DNA from: Pseudomonas sp. AL03 | Lineage (GTDB): Bacteria; Pseudomonadota; Gammaproteobacteria; Pseudomonadales; Pseudomonadaceae | Direction: 5' to 3' | Assembly: GCF_029960815.1 (NCBI RefSeq) | Contig: NZ_JASBRE010000002.1 | Coordinates: forward strand, 342,256 to 406,255 | DNA: 64,000 nucleotides | In this document: positions 39,627-48,140 of the stretch, in pieces | How the letters are laid out: the number at the start of each line of letters is the position of its first letter | Numbering within the stretch: position 1 is the stretch's first letter | Made by a program: the position numbers and the translations under genes | The notes under the pieces: model-generated | What the model saw: the letters and a program-made list of their open reading frames with translations, nothing else | What the model was told of the DNA's origin: nothing | The model's database searches: none

Positions 39627-40340
39627 ATGATTAGACAGGTACGATTTGACAAGAAACAACGGGTGGTCGACGAACTCATCCGGCGCATCGAAAGCGGCCT
39701 CATGGAGGACGGCTTTCTGCTGCCGGGCGAGCATCAATTGGCTCAAGAATTCAAAGTCAGCCGCGGCACGCTGCGCGAAGCCCTCGCCGAGTTGAAACGG
39801 CGCAACTACATCGCGACGCAAAGCGGGGTGGGCTCCATCGTCACCTTCGACGGTGTGGTGCTTGATCAGCGCAGCGGCTGGGCCCAGGCCCTGGCCGACA
39901 GCGGGGCGCTGATCAACACCGAAGTGCTGCGGTTGGAGGCGGTCACCCGTCCGGACCTGTTGCCGCGTTTCGGCACTGACCAATTCATCACCCTCGACCG
40001 TCGCCGCCGTTCCAACGAAGGCAAGCTGGTCTCCCTCGAACGCTCGTTGATGCCCGCCACCGGAGGCCTGGAAAGCCTGCCGCGGGTCGGCTTGATCGAT
40101 GATTCCCTGACCATCACCCTGGCCGCCTATGGCTACATTGGCGAGCGCGGCGATCAATGGATCGGCGCCGAACCCTTGAACGCCGAAGACGCCGAACTGC
40201 TCGGCCGTCCGGCAGGCACGGTTTTCCTCAAGGCCTTGCGCACCACCTACGACCGGAAAAACAGATTCATGGAGCAGGTCGAAAGCTGGCTCGACCCGGT
40301 GCACTTTCGCCTGCACCTGCAATTTGGAACCTCGCAATGA
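39627..40340 (+). CDS. GntR family regulator with UTRA domain
   Basis: A 237-residue regulator: winged helix (residues 8-70, LPGEHQLAQEFKVSRGTLREALAELKRRNYI) and UTRA ligand domain. It corresponds in position to YegW of the E. coli yegTUVW group. No ribosome site precedes ATG 39627; TATCAC ends eight bases before it, so the mRNA may be leaderless. It overlaps the next gene (ATGA) and so is part of the operon it presumably controls. Confidence 0.88.
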   Translation: MIRQVRFDKKQRVVDELIRRIESGLMEDGFLLPGEHQLAQEFKVSRGTLREALAELKRRNYIATQSGVGSIVTFDGVVLDQRSGWAQALADSGALINTEVLRLEAVTRPDLLPRFGTDQFITLDRRRRSNEGKLVSLERSLMPATGGLESLPRVGLIDDSLTITLAAYGYIGERGDQWIGAEPLNAEDAELLGRPAGTVFLKALRTTYDRKNRFMEQVESWLDPVHFRLHLQFGTSQ

Positions 40341-41344
40341 CCGCGCTCAACCGTGCCTTGGGTGCGTTCTACGGACTGGCCCTGGGCGATGCGCTGGGCA
40401 TGCCGACCCAATCCCTGAGTCGCGCCGAGATCAAGGTGCGCTTCGGCGAAATCACTGGCCTGGAAGACGCTGGCCCGGATCAACCGATCGCAGCCAACAT
40501 GCCCAAAGGCTCGATCACCGATGACACCGAACAGGCGATTCTGGTCGGCCAATTGTTGGTTGAAGGCGAGGGCCGGATCGAACCGGCGATGCTCGCCCAG
40601 CGGCTGATCGAATGGGAAACCGCGATGCAGGCCAAAGGTTCCCAGGATTTGCTCGGCCCTTCGACCAAGCGTGCCATCGAGATGATCCTCGCCGGCCACT
40701 CGCCGGAAGAAGCGGGGCGCTACGGCACCACCAATGGCGCGGCGATGCGCATCACGCCGGTGGGGCTCGCGGCGGACGTCGCCGATCCGGAGCGTTTCAT
40801 CAACGCTGTCGTGCAGGCTTGCCAGGTCACCCACAACACCACGTTGGGCATTTCCAGCGCGGCGGCAGTGGCGGCGGTGGTCTCGGCCGGTATCAACGGC
40901 ATGGACCTGGGCGAGGCGTTGAACCTCGGCCAGCAAATCGCTCAGCAAGCTGAAAGCCACGGTTACTGGGTGGCTGGCGGACGCATCGCCTCGCGCATCA
41001 GCTGGGCGCGGACCCTCAGTGTCGACAGCGACAAGGCATTGCTGGCGGATTTGATGTACGACGTGATCGGCACTTCGGTGGCTTCGCAGGAATCGGTGGT
41101 GGTCTCGTTTGCCCTGGCCCAGCAAGTGGCCATTGGTGAAATGAACGCTTTCGAAGCGCTGTGCATGGCCGCAAGCCTTGGCGGCGACACTGACACCATC
41201 GCGGCGATTCTTGGGGCGATGCTTGGGGCTTGTCTGGGCCTTGAGAGTTGGCCGGTGGCGATGATCGAACAGGTCAAAACCGTCAACGATCTGGAGCTGG
41301 AACCGTTGGTGCAGGGGCTTTTAGCTTTGCGCTTGCTGGACTGA
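40337..41344 (+). CDS. ADP-ribosylglycohydrolase family protein
   Basis: A 335-residue protein with the family's dimagnesium-site motifs: GLALGDALGMP (14-22), GSITDDTEQAIL (58-69) and GGDTDTIAAILGA near the C-terminus. The family removes ADP-ribose from proteins or splits small N-ribosides; in this operon (permease before a sugar kinase) a free nucleoside-like substrate is more likely. YegU of E. coli is the counterpart. The start overlaps the regulator stop. Confidence 0.9.
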   Translation: MTALNRALGAFYGLALGDALGMPTQSLSRAEIKVRFGEITGLEDAGPDQPIAANMPKGSITDDTEQAILVGQLLVEGEGRIEPAMLAQRLIEWETAMQAKGSQDLLGPSTKRAIEMILAGHSPEEAGRYGTTNGAAMRITPVGLAADVADPERFINAVVQACQVTHNTTLGISSAAAVAAVVSAGINGMDLGEALNLGQQIAQQAESHGYWVAGGRIASRISWARTLSVDSDKALLADLMYDVIGTSVASQESVVVSFALAQQVAIGEMNAFEALCMAASLGGDTDTIAAILGAMLGACLGLESWPVAMIEQVKTVNDLELEPLVQGLLALRLLD

Positions 41345-41412
41345 CGCCATCAAGCCCTGAGCCTTTCCGTCATTGCCCACAACCACAACAAAGGCAACAG
41401 GAGCATTTTCAC

Positions 41413-42879
41413 ATGAGTTCATCGAACGCCGGGCAAAGCGCCGGGCAACTGGAAACCCGTGGCATCGAGCCCGTGCCGGAAGCGGAGTGCAACGGTCATC
41501 CGCTGCAACTGTTCTGGGTCTGGTTTGCCGCCAACATCTCCATCCTCGGCCTGCCGCTGGGCGCGACCCTTGTAGCCTTTCGCGGCTTGGCGATCTGGCA
41601 GGCGATCATCGTCGCGATCCTGGGTGCCGCCGGTTCCTTCGCGGTGGTCGGGATCATCTCCATTGCCGGTCGCCGTGGTCGCGCACCGAGCCTGACGTTG
41701 TCGCGAGCGATCTTCGGTGTACGCGGCAACATCGGGCCGACCCTGGTTTCGTTGATGTCGCGTCTGGGCTGGGAAACCGTTAACACCACAACCGCAGCCT
41801 TCGTGTTGCTGTCGCTGTGCTCGATTCTGTTCGGCTCGCCGGTAGAAGCCAAAAGCGCGCCGCTGCTGACCCTGGTGTTCATCGCGATTTTCGTGTTGCT
41901 GACGTTGTCGGTCTCTGGCCTCGGTCACGCCACGTTGCTGGTGATTCAGAAGTGGGCGACTTACGTGTTCGGTGGGCTGAACCTGCTGGTGGGCGGCTTC
42001 CTCTGCGCCACCATCGACTGGAGCGCGGTGTTTAACGCAACGCCCGCGCCGTTGAGCGCGATGATCATCGGCGTTGGCACCATGGCCGCTGGCACCGGGA
42101 TCGGTTGGGCCAACGCCGGTGCCGACATGTCGCGCTATCAGCATCGTAGCGTCAAAGCCGTGCGCCTGGTGGCTTCGGCAGCGTTCGGTGCGGGGATTCC
42201 GCTGGTGCTGCTGATCACCCTCGGCGGCCTGCTGTCGGTGGGTAACAATGACTTGGCCTCCGCCACTGACCCGATCATTGCGATCCGCGACATGCTGCCG
42301 ACCTGGATGGCCGTGCCGTACCTGATCACCGCGTTCGGTGGGTTGTTGCTGTCGAACAACCTCTCGGTGTACTCCGCCGGTTTGACCACATTGACCCTCG
42401 GCCTGAAGGTCAAACGCGTCTACGCGGTGGTGGTGGATATCGTCGCGATCTTCGCCGGTTCGATTTATTTCATGCTGATCGCCGACAGTTTCTACGGCCC
42501 GTTCATTACCTTCATTTCGCTACTGGCGGTGCCGATCACGGCATGGGTCGGGATCTTCGTCGTCGACCTGATTCACCGGCATTACTACAGCCCCAAAGAC
42601 CTGCTGGACGTCAGCCCGAGCAGCGCTTACTGGTACAACGGCGGTATTGAGTGGCGCGCCTTCGGTGCGTGGGCGGTGGCGATCGTATTGGGCTTCAGCT
42701 TCACCACCATCGGCACGACCGAACAAACCGTCTGGTTCCGCGGCTTCCTGTCCGACTCCTGGCTGGGCCATAACGGCCTCGGCTGGATCGTGACGTTCCT
42801 GGTGGCCGGCGGGATTTATTGGGTACTCGGCGGGGCCAAGGATCGTCGTGGCGCGATGACCGAGAACGCTCATGCCTAG
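41413..42879 (+). CDS. NCS1 family purine-cytosine/nucleoside-type permease
   Basis: A 488-residue protein with 12 predicted membrane helices and the NCS1 features FVWFAANISILGLPLG-like N-terminus, GWANAGADMSRYQ and a C-terminal RHYYS segment. The family takes up purines, cytosine, allantoin, hydantoins or nucleosides with a cation. AGGAG precedes ATG 41413. E. coli yegT, in the comparable group, is an unrelated MFS nucleoside transporter, so the transporter has been exchanged while the enzymes are kept. It overlaps the next gene by eight bases. Confidence 0.88.
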   Translation: MSSSNAGQSAGQLETRGIEPVPEAECNGHPLQLFWVWFAANISILGLPLGATLVAFRGLAIWQAIIVAILGAAGSFAVVGIISIAGRRGRAPSLTLSRAIFGVRGNIGPTLVSLMSRLGWETVNTTTAAFVLLSLCSILFGSPVEAKSAPLLTLVFIAIFVLLTLSVSGLGHATLLVIQKWATYVFGGLNLLVGGFLCATIDWSAVFNATPAPLSAMIIGVGTMAAGTGIGWANAGADMSRYQHRSVKAVRLVASAAFGAGIPLVLLITLGGLLSVGNNDLASATDPIIAIRDMLPTWMAVPYLITAFGGLLLSNNLSVYSAGLTTLTLGLKVKRVYAVVVDIVAIFAGSIYFMLIADSFYGPFITFISLLAVPITAWVGIFVVDLIHRHYYSPKDLLDVSPSSAYWYNGGIEWRAFGAWAVAIVLGFSFTTIGTTEQTVWFRGFLSDSWLGHNGLGWIVTFLVAGGIYWVLGGAKDRRGAMTENAHA

Positions 42880-43801
42880 ATTGCTGCACACCGGCCAGGT
42901 CATGATCGACCTGGTCATGGCCGTGGATAAACTGCCTCATTCGGGCGGCGATGTGCTGGCGCAGTCCGCCAGTTTCGAGGCTGGCGGCGGCTTCAATGTG
43001 ATGGCTGCCGCCCAGCGCAATGGCTTGCCGGTGGTTTACCTCGGCCGTCATGGCACCGGACGTTTCGGCGACCTGGCCCGCGAAGCGATGAACGCTGAAG
43101 GCATTCGGATCGGCATCACTCACCGCGCCGAGCGGGATACGGGAGTGTGCGTCGCGGTCACCGAAGCGTCAGCCGAGCGCAGTTTCATTTCCTACATCGG
43201 TGCCGAGGGTGAGTTGACCGCCGAGGACTTGGCGAGCGTGCCGGCCGAGGCGGGTGACTTTGTCTACGTCAGCGGCTACAGCCTGTTGCAGGGCGGCAAA
43301 GCCCAGGCGCTGGTGGATTGGATTTTGGATTTACCGAGAGCGATCAACGTGGTGTTCGATCCGGGTCCGCTGGTGGATTCGCCGGATGAGCCGTTGATGC
43401 AAGCCTTGCTGGCGCGCATTGATTTGTGGACCAGCAATAGCGTCGAGGCGATGAAGTTTACCGGTACGTCGGACATTGCCGAGGCCTTGAACCGGTTGGC
43501 CGATCATCTGCCAGCCGACGTCTTGATGGTGGTTCGTGACGGCCCTCAAGGGTGCTGGATCAGCCAGCGTGGAGATCGCCAGCATGTGCCGGGTTTCAAG
43601 GTTGAGGCGGTAGACAGCAATGGCGCGGGGGATGCGCATGCCGGGGTATTTGTGGCCGGGCTGGCGCAAGGATTATCGGCGGGTGAGGCGGCGCGGCGGG
43701 CTAATGCGGCGGCGGCGTTGGCGGTCACTCGTTGGGGGCCGGCGACTTCGCCGGGGATTGTCGAGGTGGATGCGTTAATTAGCCAGACTTTCGGTGCCTG
43801 A
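42872..43801 (+). CDS. PfkB family carbohydrate kinase (YegV/ribokinase-like)
   Basis: A 309-residue ribokinase-fold kinase with GGGFNVMAAAQRNG near the N-terminus and DSNGAGDAHAGVF, holding the catalytic aspartate, near the C-terminus. It likely phosphorylates the sugar freed by the glycohydrolase. The counterpart is E. coli YegV. It starts inside the permease gene, so it is tightly coupled. Substrate unknown. Confidence 0.9.
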   Translation: MPRLLHTGQVMIDLVMAVDKLPHSGGDVLAQSASFEAGGGFNVMAAAQRNGLPVVYLGRHGTGRFGDLAREAMNAEGIRIGITHRAERDTGVCVAVTEASAERSFISYIGAEGELTAEDLASVPAEAGDFVYVSGYSLLQGGKAQALVDWILDLPRAINVVFDPGPLVDSPDEPLMQALLARIDLWTSNSVEAMKFTGTSDIAEALNRLADHLPADVLMVVRDGPQGCWISQRGDRQHVPGFKVEAVDSNGAGDAHAGVFVAGLAQGLSAGEAARRANAAAALAVTRWGPATSPGIVEVDALISQTFGA

Positions 43802-43874
43802 TCGCGATGGGGTCATAAGATTCGCGTCTGTCAAACGGTCGCAGCCGCGCACGACTGCGACCTGATTCGTCTTG

Positions 43875-44129
43875 TTAAACGTCCAGCTTGCGCGCCGCTT
43901 CAACCCCTGCGGAACTGAGTTTGATCGGCAAACTCAACGAATGCTCACCCGCCTCGTTACAGGTCACATGCCCATGTTGAATCAGCCCGCGATCCTGCAG
44001 CGTGGCGAGGGTGCTGGCCACGACTTTTTCCCCCCGGTAATTGTCCAGGACCTCTTTGCCCAAGCCGCTTGGATGGGCATGCAGCAGACGGGTCAGGATT
44101 TCTTTCTCAAGGTTTTTATCGACGTTCAT
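43875..44129 (-). CDS. Small winged-helix-like hypothetical protein
   Basis: An 84-residue protein rich in charged residues, with a pattern like a short winged helix (ILTRLLHAHPSGLGKEVLDN ... TLATLQDRGLI then a beta-rich end). AGAGGT precedes the ATG. Similar small proteins occur in Pseudomonas, but I do not know a function. It is downstream of the MFS gene on the same strand, separated by 188 bases that hold nothing I recognise. Confidence 0.65.
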   Translation of the reverse strand: MNVDKNLEKEILTRLLHAHPSGLGKEVLDNYRGEKVVASTLATLQDRGLIQHGHVTCNEAGEHSLSLPIKLSSAGVEAARKLDV

Positions 44130-44317
44130 GGTTACCTCTTCCTGGATGTGGATAGGTCGCTCGCGTCGGCGAACTATTGGCTGGCACCGCCTTCTGAACC
44201 CGAGCCACCGGTGGTAGTTTTCGAGCCGACGCCGGTGTCGCCTCCATTTAATTAGAGTCCTTACCTGATGTTGGTCCGCCCCCGATTTGGATTGGTGCCT
44301 GATGAACGACGAACGGT

Positions 44318-45523
44318 CTAGGCCTGCTGCAAGGCTTTGCTGGTACAGGCGCGGCGCCAGACCAGCCGGCCGACTCTGATCAGCCAGTTCAGCAAGGCCA
44401 CTGCCAGCACCGTGAGCAGCAGCGTCGACATCCCTTGTTCGACGATGATTTTCCCGGCCAGCAGCGGAAAGCCGAACACGCCGATGAAGTAGGACAGGCT
44501 GAACAGCAGCAAGGATTGCGCGGTGGTGCCGTTTGGCGCCTCGTTGGCCGCCAGGCCGTTGATCACCGAATAGGTCAGCCCGTAACCGACCCCGAGCATC
44601 ACTGCCGCCAACACATAGCTGAACCTGTCGTCGACGACGAAACCGAACATCAGGATCGAGCCCACCATCAAGCCCGACAGCAGGCAGGACGCCCAGAATG
44701 GGTCGCGCTTGACCACGAAGCTGGCGATCAGCATTCGGCTGCTGATCGCTGCGCTCATGAAGCCGAGGAAGAACAATGAATAGTCGAGTGAACGCGCCGC
44801 CGCGTAGCTGGTTTGAAAACTCGACAAACCGCCGAACACGCAACCACCGAGGCCCACCATGATGATCGGGAACACCGCTTTGGACGACAGCACTTGCGCC
44901 GCTGCCCGCCATGAAATCCGTGACACCGCTGCCGAGTAGGCGGGCGCCTTCTTGAGCTGCGAATCCAACCGCCAGAACAGCAACACGCCCAACAGGCTGG
45001 CCAGCGCCGCCAGGTAAAACGCCGCGGTGATCGGATACCCGAGGGCGCTCGCGGCGCGACCCAGCAATGGACCGCTGCCGATCCCGGTCATCATGCTGCC
45101 CGACAGCAGCGCAAAGTATTTTGCACGCTGGGCAGGCGTTACCAGACTCGCCACGATGATCGGCCCCAAGGTGTAGAACACGCCCCAACCCAGCCCCAGC
45201 AAGAGTCCGAAAAACAACAGCAGATTGCCGAGACCTGGTGTCAGGGCGAAGCCCAGGCTGGCGGCCACCAGCAAGACGCCGAACAGGGCAATTGATCGAG
45301 CGGCGCCGAGTAGATCGGACAAGTGTCCGGAGACGATGACCGCGACAAAGGTGCTGAGCATCGCTGCCGAAATCACACTGCCGGCATCGTGCTCGTTGCC
45401 GCCGCGGGAACCGATCAACAGCGACAACAAAAATGTCGAGCCGTAGGACAGCGACAGCAAATAGCTGGCGAGGCAAAACAGGCCGAACAACCTGCTGGAG
45501 ACTGGGGGTGTTGCGCTAGACAT
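44318..45523 (-). CDS. MFS transporter
   Basis: A 401-residue protein with 12 predicted helices; the helix 2-3 loop reads GHLSDLLGAARSI, a variant of the MFS motif A. ATG 45523 (MSSATPPV) has AGGAA eight bases upstream; the start 17 codons earlier is rejected for lack of a ribosome site. The substrate is unknown; the short hydrophobic profile resembles drug/metabolite exporters. Confidence 0.85.
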   Translation of the reverse strand: MSSATPPVSSRLFGLFCLASYLLSLSYGSTFLLSLLIGSRGGNEHDAGSVISAAMLSTFVAVIVSGHLSDLLGAARSIALFGVLLVAASLGFALTPGLGNLLLFFGLLLGLGWGVFYTLGPIIVASLVTPAQRAKYFALLSGSMMTGIGSGPLLGRAASALGYPITAAFYLAALASLLGVLLFWRLDSQLKKAPAYSAAVSRISWRAAAQVLSSKAVFPIIMVGLGGCVFGGLSSFQTSYAAARSLDYSLFFLGFMSAAISSRMLIASFVVKRDPFWASCLLSGLMVGSILMFGFVVDDRFSYVLAAVMLGVGYGLTYSVINGLAANEAPNGTTAQSLLLFSLSYFIGVFGFPLLAGKIIVEQGMSTLLLTVLAVALLNWLIRVGRLVWRRACTSKALQQA

Positions 45524-45635
45524 GACGCGGTTCCTTGACCCGATAGAAGAGAGCTTCATCTGTCTATCACGCAAGGCATCGATGTTAGGTCTGAGGTTAT
45601 CGATTTCAGGGTTAGCGCTGGCCGGAGTAAAGCCT

Positions 45636-46289
45636 TCAGCAGGCGCCGATTTCTTCCTTGAACAACACCATGAATCCCTTCAACCGTTCGTGGCGAATCT
45701 GCGCCAGACGCTGGCCGGTGGTCGTCTGGAATCGGTCCGCCAGGTGCAGCAGTTTGGTCTGGAAGTGGTCGAGGCAAAAACGTTTGTCATCGTATTCCCG
45801 CTCCTTCGCTTCAGGATCCTGTGGATCGTACAAAGCGCTACCCATACGTCCGGCGATGTAAAAGGTTCGCGCGACACCGAGCATGCCAAGGGAGTCGAGG
45901 CGGTCGGCGTCCTGCATGATTTTGGCTTCGAGCGTGGTCGGCGCGATGTTGGCGGAAAAACTGTGCGCTTCGATGGCATGGGCAACAGCGCTGATTTTTG
46001 CGCCTGGCCACGCCATGTCCGCCAACACTATCGATGCCTTCTCGGCGGCCAGCCGCGACGCCTGAGAACGCAGCGGCGAGTTCTTCTCTACCGCCACGCA
46101 ATCGTGCAAAAGCACCGTCGCGAGCAGCACTTCAAGATCGCCACCTTCTTCAGCATGGACTGTTCGCACGTTGTGCCAGACACGCTGCAAGTGCGACAGA
46201 TCATGAGCACCGTCCTCTGAGGGTTCCAGCGCGTGGGGTAGCAGTTGCTTAGCGAGGAGTTGCAGTGGCGCGAAAGCATCAGTGTTCAT
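45636..46289 (-). CDS. HD domain phosphohydrolase (YedJ-like)
   Basis: A 217-residue protein with HD-domain metal ligands: HDLSHLQRVW, LLHDCVAVEKNS, AHAIEAHSF and MQDADRLDSLGMLG. This is the class of uncharacterised HD hydrolases similar to E. coli YedJ. The ATG at 46289 is better spaced from AGGA than the one at 46295. Likely a nucleotide phosphohydrolase; substrate unknown. Confidence 0.88.
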   Translation of the reverse strand: MNTDAFAPLQLLAKQLLPHALEPSEDGAHDLSHLQRVWHNVRTVHAEEGGDLEVLLATVLLHDCVAVEKNSPLRSQASRLAAEKASIVLADMAWPGAKISAVAHAIEAHSFSANIAPTTLEAKIMQDADRLDSLGMLGVARTFYIAGRMGSALYDPQDPEAKEREYDDKRFCLDHFQTKLLHLADRFQTTTGQRLAQIRHERLKGFMVLFKEEIGAC

Positions 46290-46330
46290 AAACATCCTGT
46301 TAAGTGAAAACGTCTTTTGCAGCGACATAG

Positions 46331-46362
46331 CCCTGCAGCCGCAGGCTTCGCCAGCGGCTACA
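46331..46362 (-). repeat. Single REP palindrome
   Basis: On the minus strand TGTAGCCGCTGGCGAAGCC...GCGGCTGCA folds into one stem. It is the same family as the REP pairs at 17394 and 30584. Confidence 0.7.
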
Positions 46363-46454
46363 CATGCTCCATGGATCAGCTTTGAATTTCCAGTGTGACG
46401 AGCGCCGCTCGCCGCCTTAGTATGGCGTTCTCCACTTTTGACGAAGGCACGTCC

Positions 46455-46937
46455 ATGACGATCGAGATCCGCCCGGCGACCCCGAGCGATGCACCGCAAA
46501 TCCTCGGGTTCATCACCGAACTGGCCGATTACGAACGTGCCCGCCACGAAGTCATTGCCAGCGTCGCCGACATCGAGCGCAGCCTGTTCAGCGAAGGCGC
46601 CACCGCCCACGGCCTGATCTGCCTGCGCGACGGCTCGCCGATCGGCTTCGCGGTGTTCTTCTTCAGTTATTCCACGTGGCTGGGCAGCAACTGCCTGTAC
46701 CTCGAAGACCTCTACATCACCCCCGAACAACGCGGCGGCGGTGCCGGCAAAACCTTGTTGCGCCATCTGGCAAAAATCGCCTGCGCCAATGATTGCGGTC
46801 GATTTGAGTGGAGCGTGCTGGACTGGAACAAACCGGCGATCGAGTTCTACAAGTCGTTGGGCGCGCAGCCGCAGGAAGAGTGGGTTCGGTATCGCATGGA
46901 TGGGGCGGTGTTGCGGGAGTTTGCCGAGGGCAATTGA
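46455..46937 (+). CDS. GNAT family N-acetyltransferase
   Basis: A 160-residue acetyltransferase starting IEIRPATPSDAPQIL, with the acetyl-CoA motif LYITPEQRGGGAGKTLLRHLA and the C-terminal NKPAIEFYKSLGA. It resembles diamine/amino-acid acetyltransferases. GAAGG lies eight bases before ATG 46455. Substrate unknown. Confidence 0.88.
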   Translation: MTIEIRPATPSDAPQILGFITELADYERARHEVIASVADIERSLFSEGATAHGLICLRDGSPIGFAVFFFSYSTWLGSNCLYLEDLYITPEQRGGGAGKTLLRHLAKIACANDCGRFEWSVLDWNKPAIEFYKSLGAQPQEEWVRYRMDGAVLREFAEGN

Positions 46938-46955
46938 TCGCACGCGACATCCTTT

Positions 46956-47023
46956 AAAGATCGCAGTCTTCGGCAACTTCTACCTCGATTTGTAGGTGTC
47001 GCCGAAAGCTGCGATCTTTTTTT
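46956..47023 (+). terminator. Long imperfect hairpin ending in T-run after the GNAT gene
   Basis: AAAGATCGCAG and TTCGGC pair with GCCGAAAGCTGCGATCTTT around a 28-base loop; seven T follow. Acts as a terminator before the dgoK promoter. Its sequence belongs to a dispersed Pseudomonas repeat type. Confidence 0.65.
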
Positions 47024-47030
47024 GTTTTCC

Positions 47031-47089
47031 TCCCACTATATGGGATAGATATTTATATATTGAGATTTTTGCGTGTCCGGGTTTATAGT
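47031..47089 (+). promoter_or_regulatory. Promoter with motif B operator, copy 2 (dgoKAD block)
   Basis: TCCCA-CTATA-TGGGA (47031-47045), 14 bases, TTGAGA (47060-47065), 18 bases, TATAGT (47084-47089). Spacings equal those at 34767-34825, and the sequence TTATATATTGAGATT plus CGGGTTTATAGTC is shared. Confidence 0.82.
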
Positions 47090-47128
47090 CCAGCTCACTC
47101 ACTGCCAATAAACAAAACAGGTGAATCG

Positions 47129-48121
47129 ATGCTGGCGCAATTGATCGCGCTCGATTGGGGGACAACCTCATTACGTGCTTACAAACTCGCCGCCGGTGGC
47201 CAGGTGCTCGAACAGCGTTCGCTGTCGTCGGGCATCATGCAGCTGCCCAGAACGCTGAGAATGATTGCGGGTCAGGCATGTACCGACGGTTTTGAGCTGG
47301 CCTTCGATGAGGCCTGCGGTGACTGGCTCGATGCGCAACCCGATTTGCCGGTGATTGCTTGCGGCATGGTCGGCAGCGCACAAGGCTGGCGAGAAGTGGC
47401 TTACTGCGATACGCCGGCGAACGTCGCCAATCTCGGAACTTCCCTACAAACGGTTCGCAGTCTTCGCGGTGTTGATGTGCACATCGTGCCGGGCGTGATT
47501 CAGCGTTCGTGCCTGCCGAACGTGATGCGTGGCGAAGAAACCCAGGTGCTTGGCGTTCTGCACACTTTGCCGGGCGAGGCGGGCAACGATCTGTTGATCG
47601 GCCTGCCGGGCAGTCACTCGAAATGGGTGGAAGTGGCCAACGGCTGCATCGTGCATTTCGATACCTTCATGACCGGCGAACTCTTCGCCGTGCTCAGCGA
47701 ATACAGCATTTTGGGGCGTACCCAGCAAAAGGGCGCATCCTTCGATGGCCAAGCGTTTGATCGTGGTGTGCAGGTGGCCCTGTCGGCGGAGGGCGAGATC
47801 GGGCCGTTGTCGACAGTGTTCAGTGCCCGCAGCCTCGGGTTGACTGGCGAACTCAGCGCCACCGCTCAACCGGATTACTTGTCGGGTCTGTTGATCGGCC
47901 ATGAACTGTTAGCGTTGGCGAGTGTTCAGCGCCGCCGACGCAACAGCGTTCATCTGCCTTCGATCATCCTCATCGGTAATGCCCAACTCTGTGCCCGCTA
48001 CAGACGGGCCCTCGACGCCTGCGGTTTTGCCCGGGTGACCCTGGCCGAACACGCCACCGAGCGCGGCTTGTGGCAGTTGGCGGGTGCCGCCGGACTGATC
48101 ACACCACATTCATCCCGTTAA
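47129..48121 (+). CDS. dgoK: 2-dehydro-3-deoxygalactonokinase
   Basis: A 330-residue sugar kinase beginning LIALDWGTTSLRAYK, with the DgoK pattern GLPGSHSKWVEVANG and FDTFMTGELFAVL. It phosphorylates 2-keto-3-deoxygalactonate. ATG 47129 follows AACAAAACAGGTGAA, the leader shared with copy 1. First gene of dgoK-dgoA-dgoD-dgoT. Confidence 0.93.
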   Translation: MLAQLIALDWGTTSLRAYKLAAGGQVLEQRSLSSGIMQLPRTLRMIAGQACTDGFELAFDEACGDWLDAQPDLPVIACGMVGSAQGWREVAYCDTPANVANLGTSLQTVRSLRGVDVHIVPGVIQRSCLPNVMRGEETQVLGVLHTLPGEAGNDLLIGLPGSHSKWVEVANGCIVHFDTFMTGELFAVLSEYSILGRTQQKGASFDGQAFDRGVQVALSAEGEIGPLSTVFSARSLGLTGELSATAQPDYLSGLLIGHELLALASVQRRRRNSVHLPSIILIGNAQLCARYRRALDACGFARVTLAEHATERGLWQLAGAAGLITPHSSR

Positions 48122-48140
48122 ACCTGACTGGAGGTCTGAC

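Noticed and set aside
43875..45476. 533-codon minus-strand frame running through the MFS gene into the small 84-residue gene
   Set aside because: Only the last 84 codons have a ribosome site and protein-like composition; the rest is a shadow of the MFS gene in another frame.
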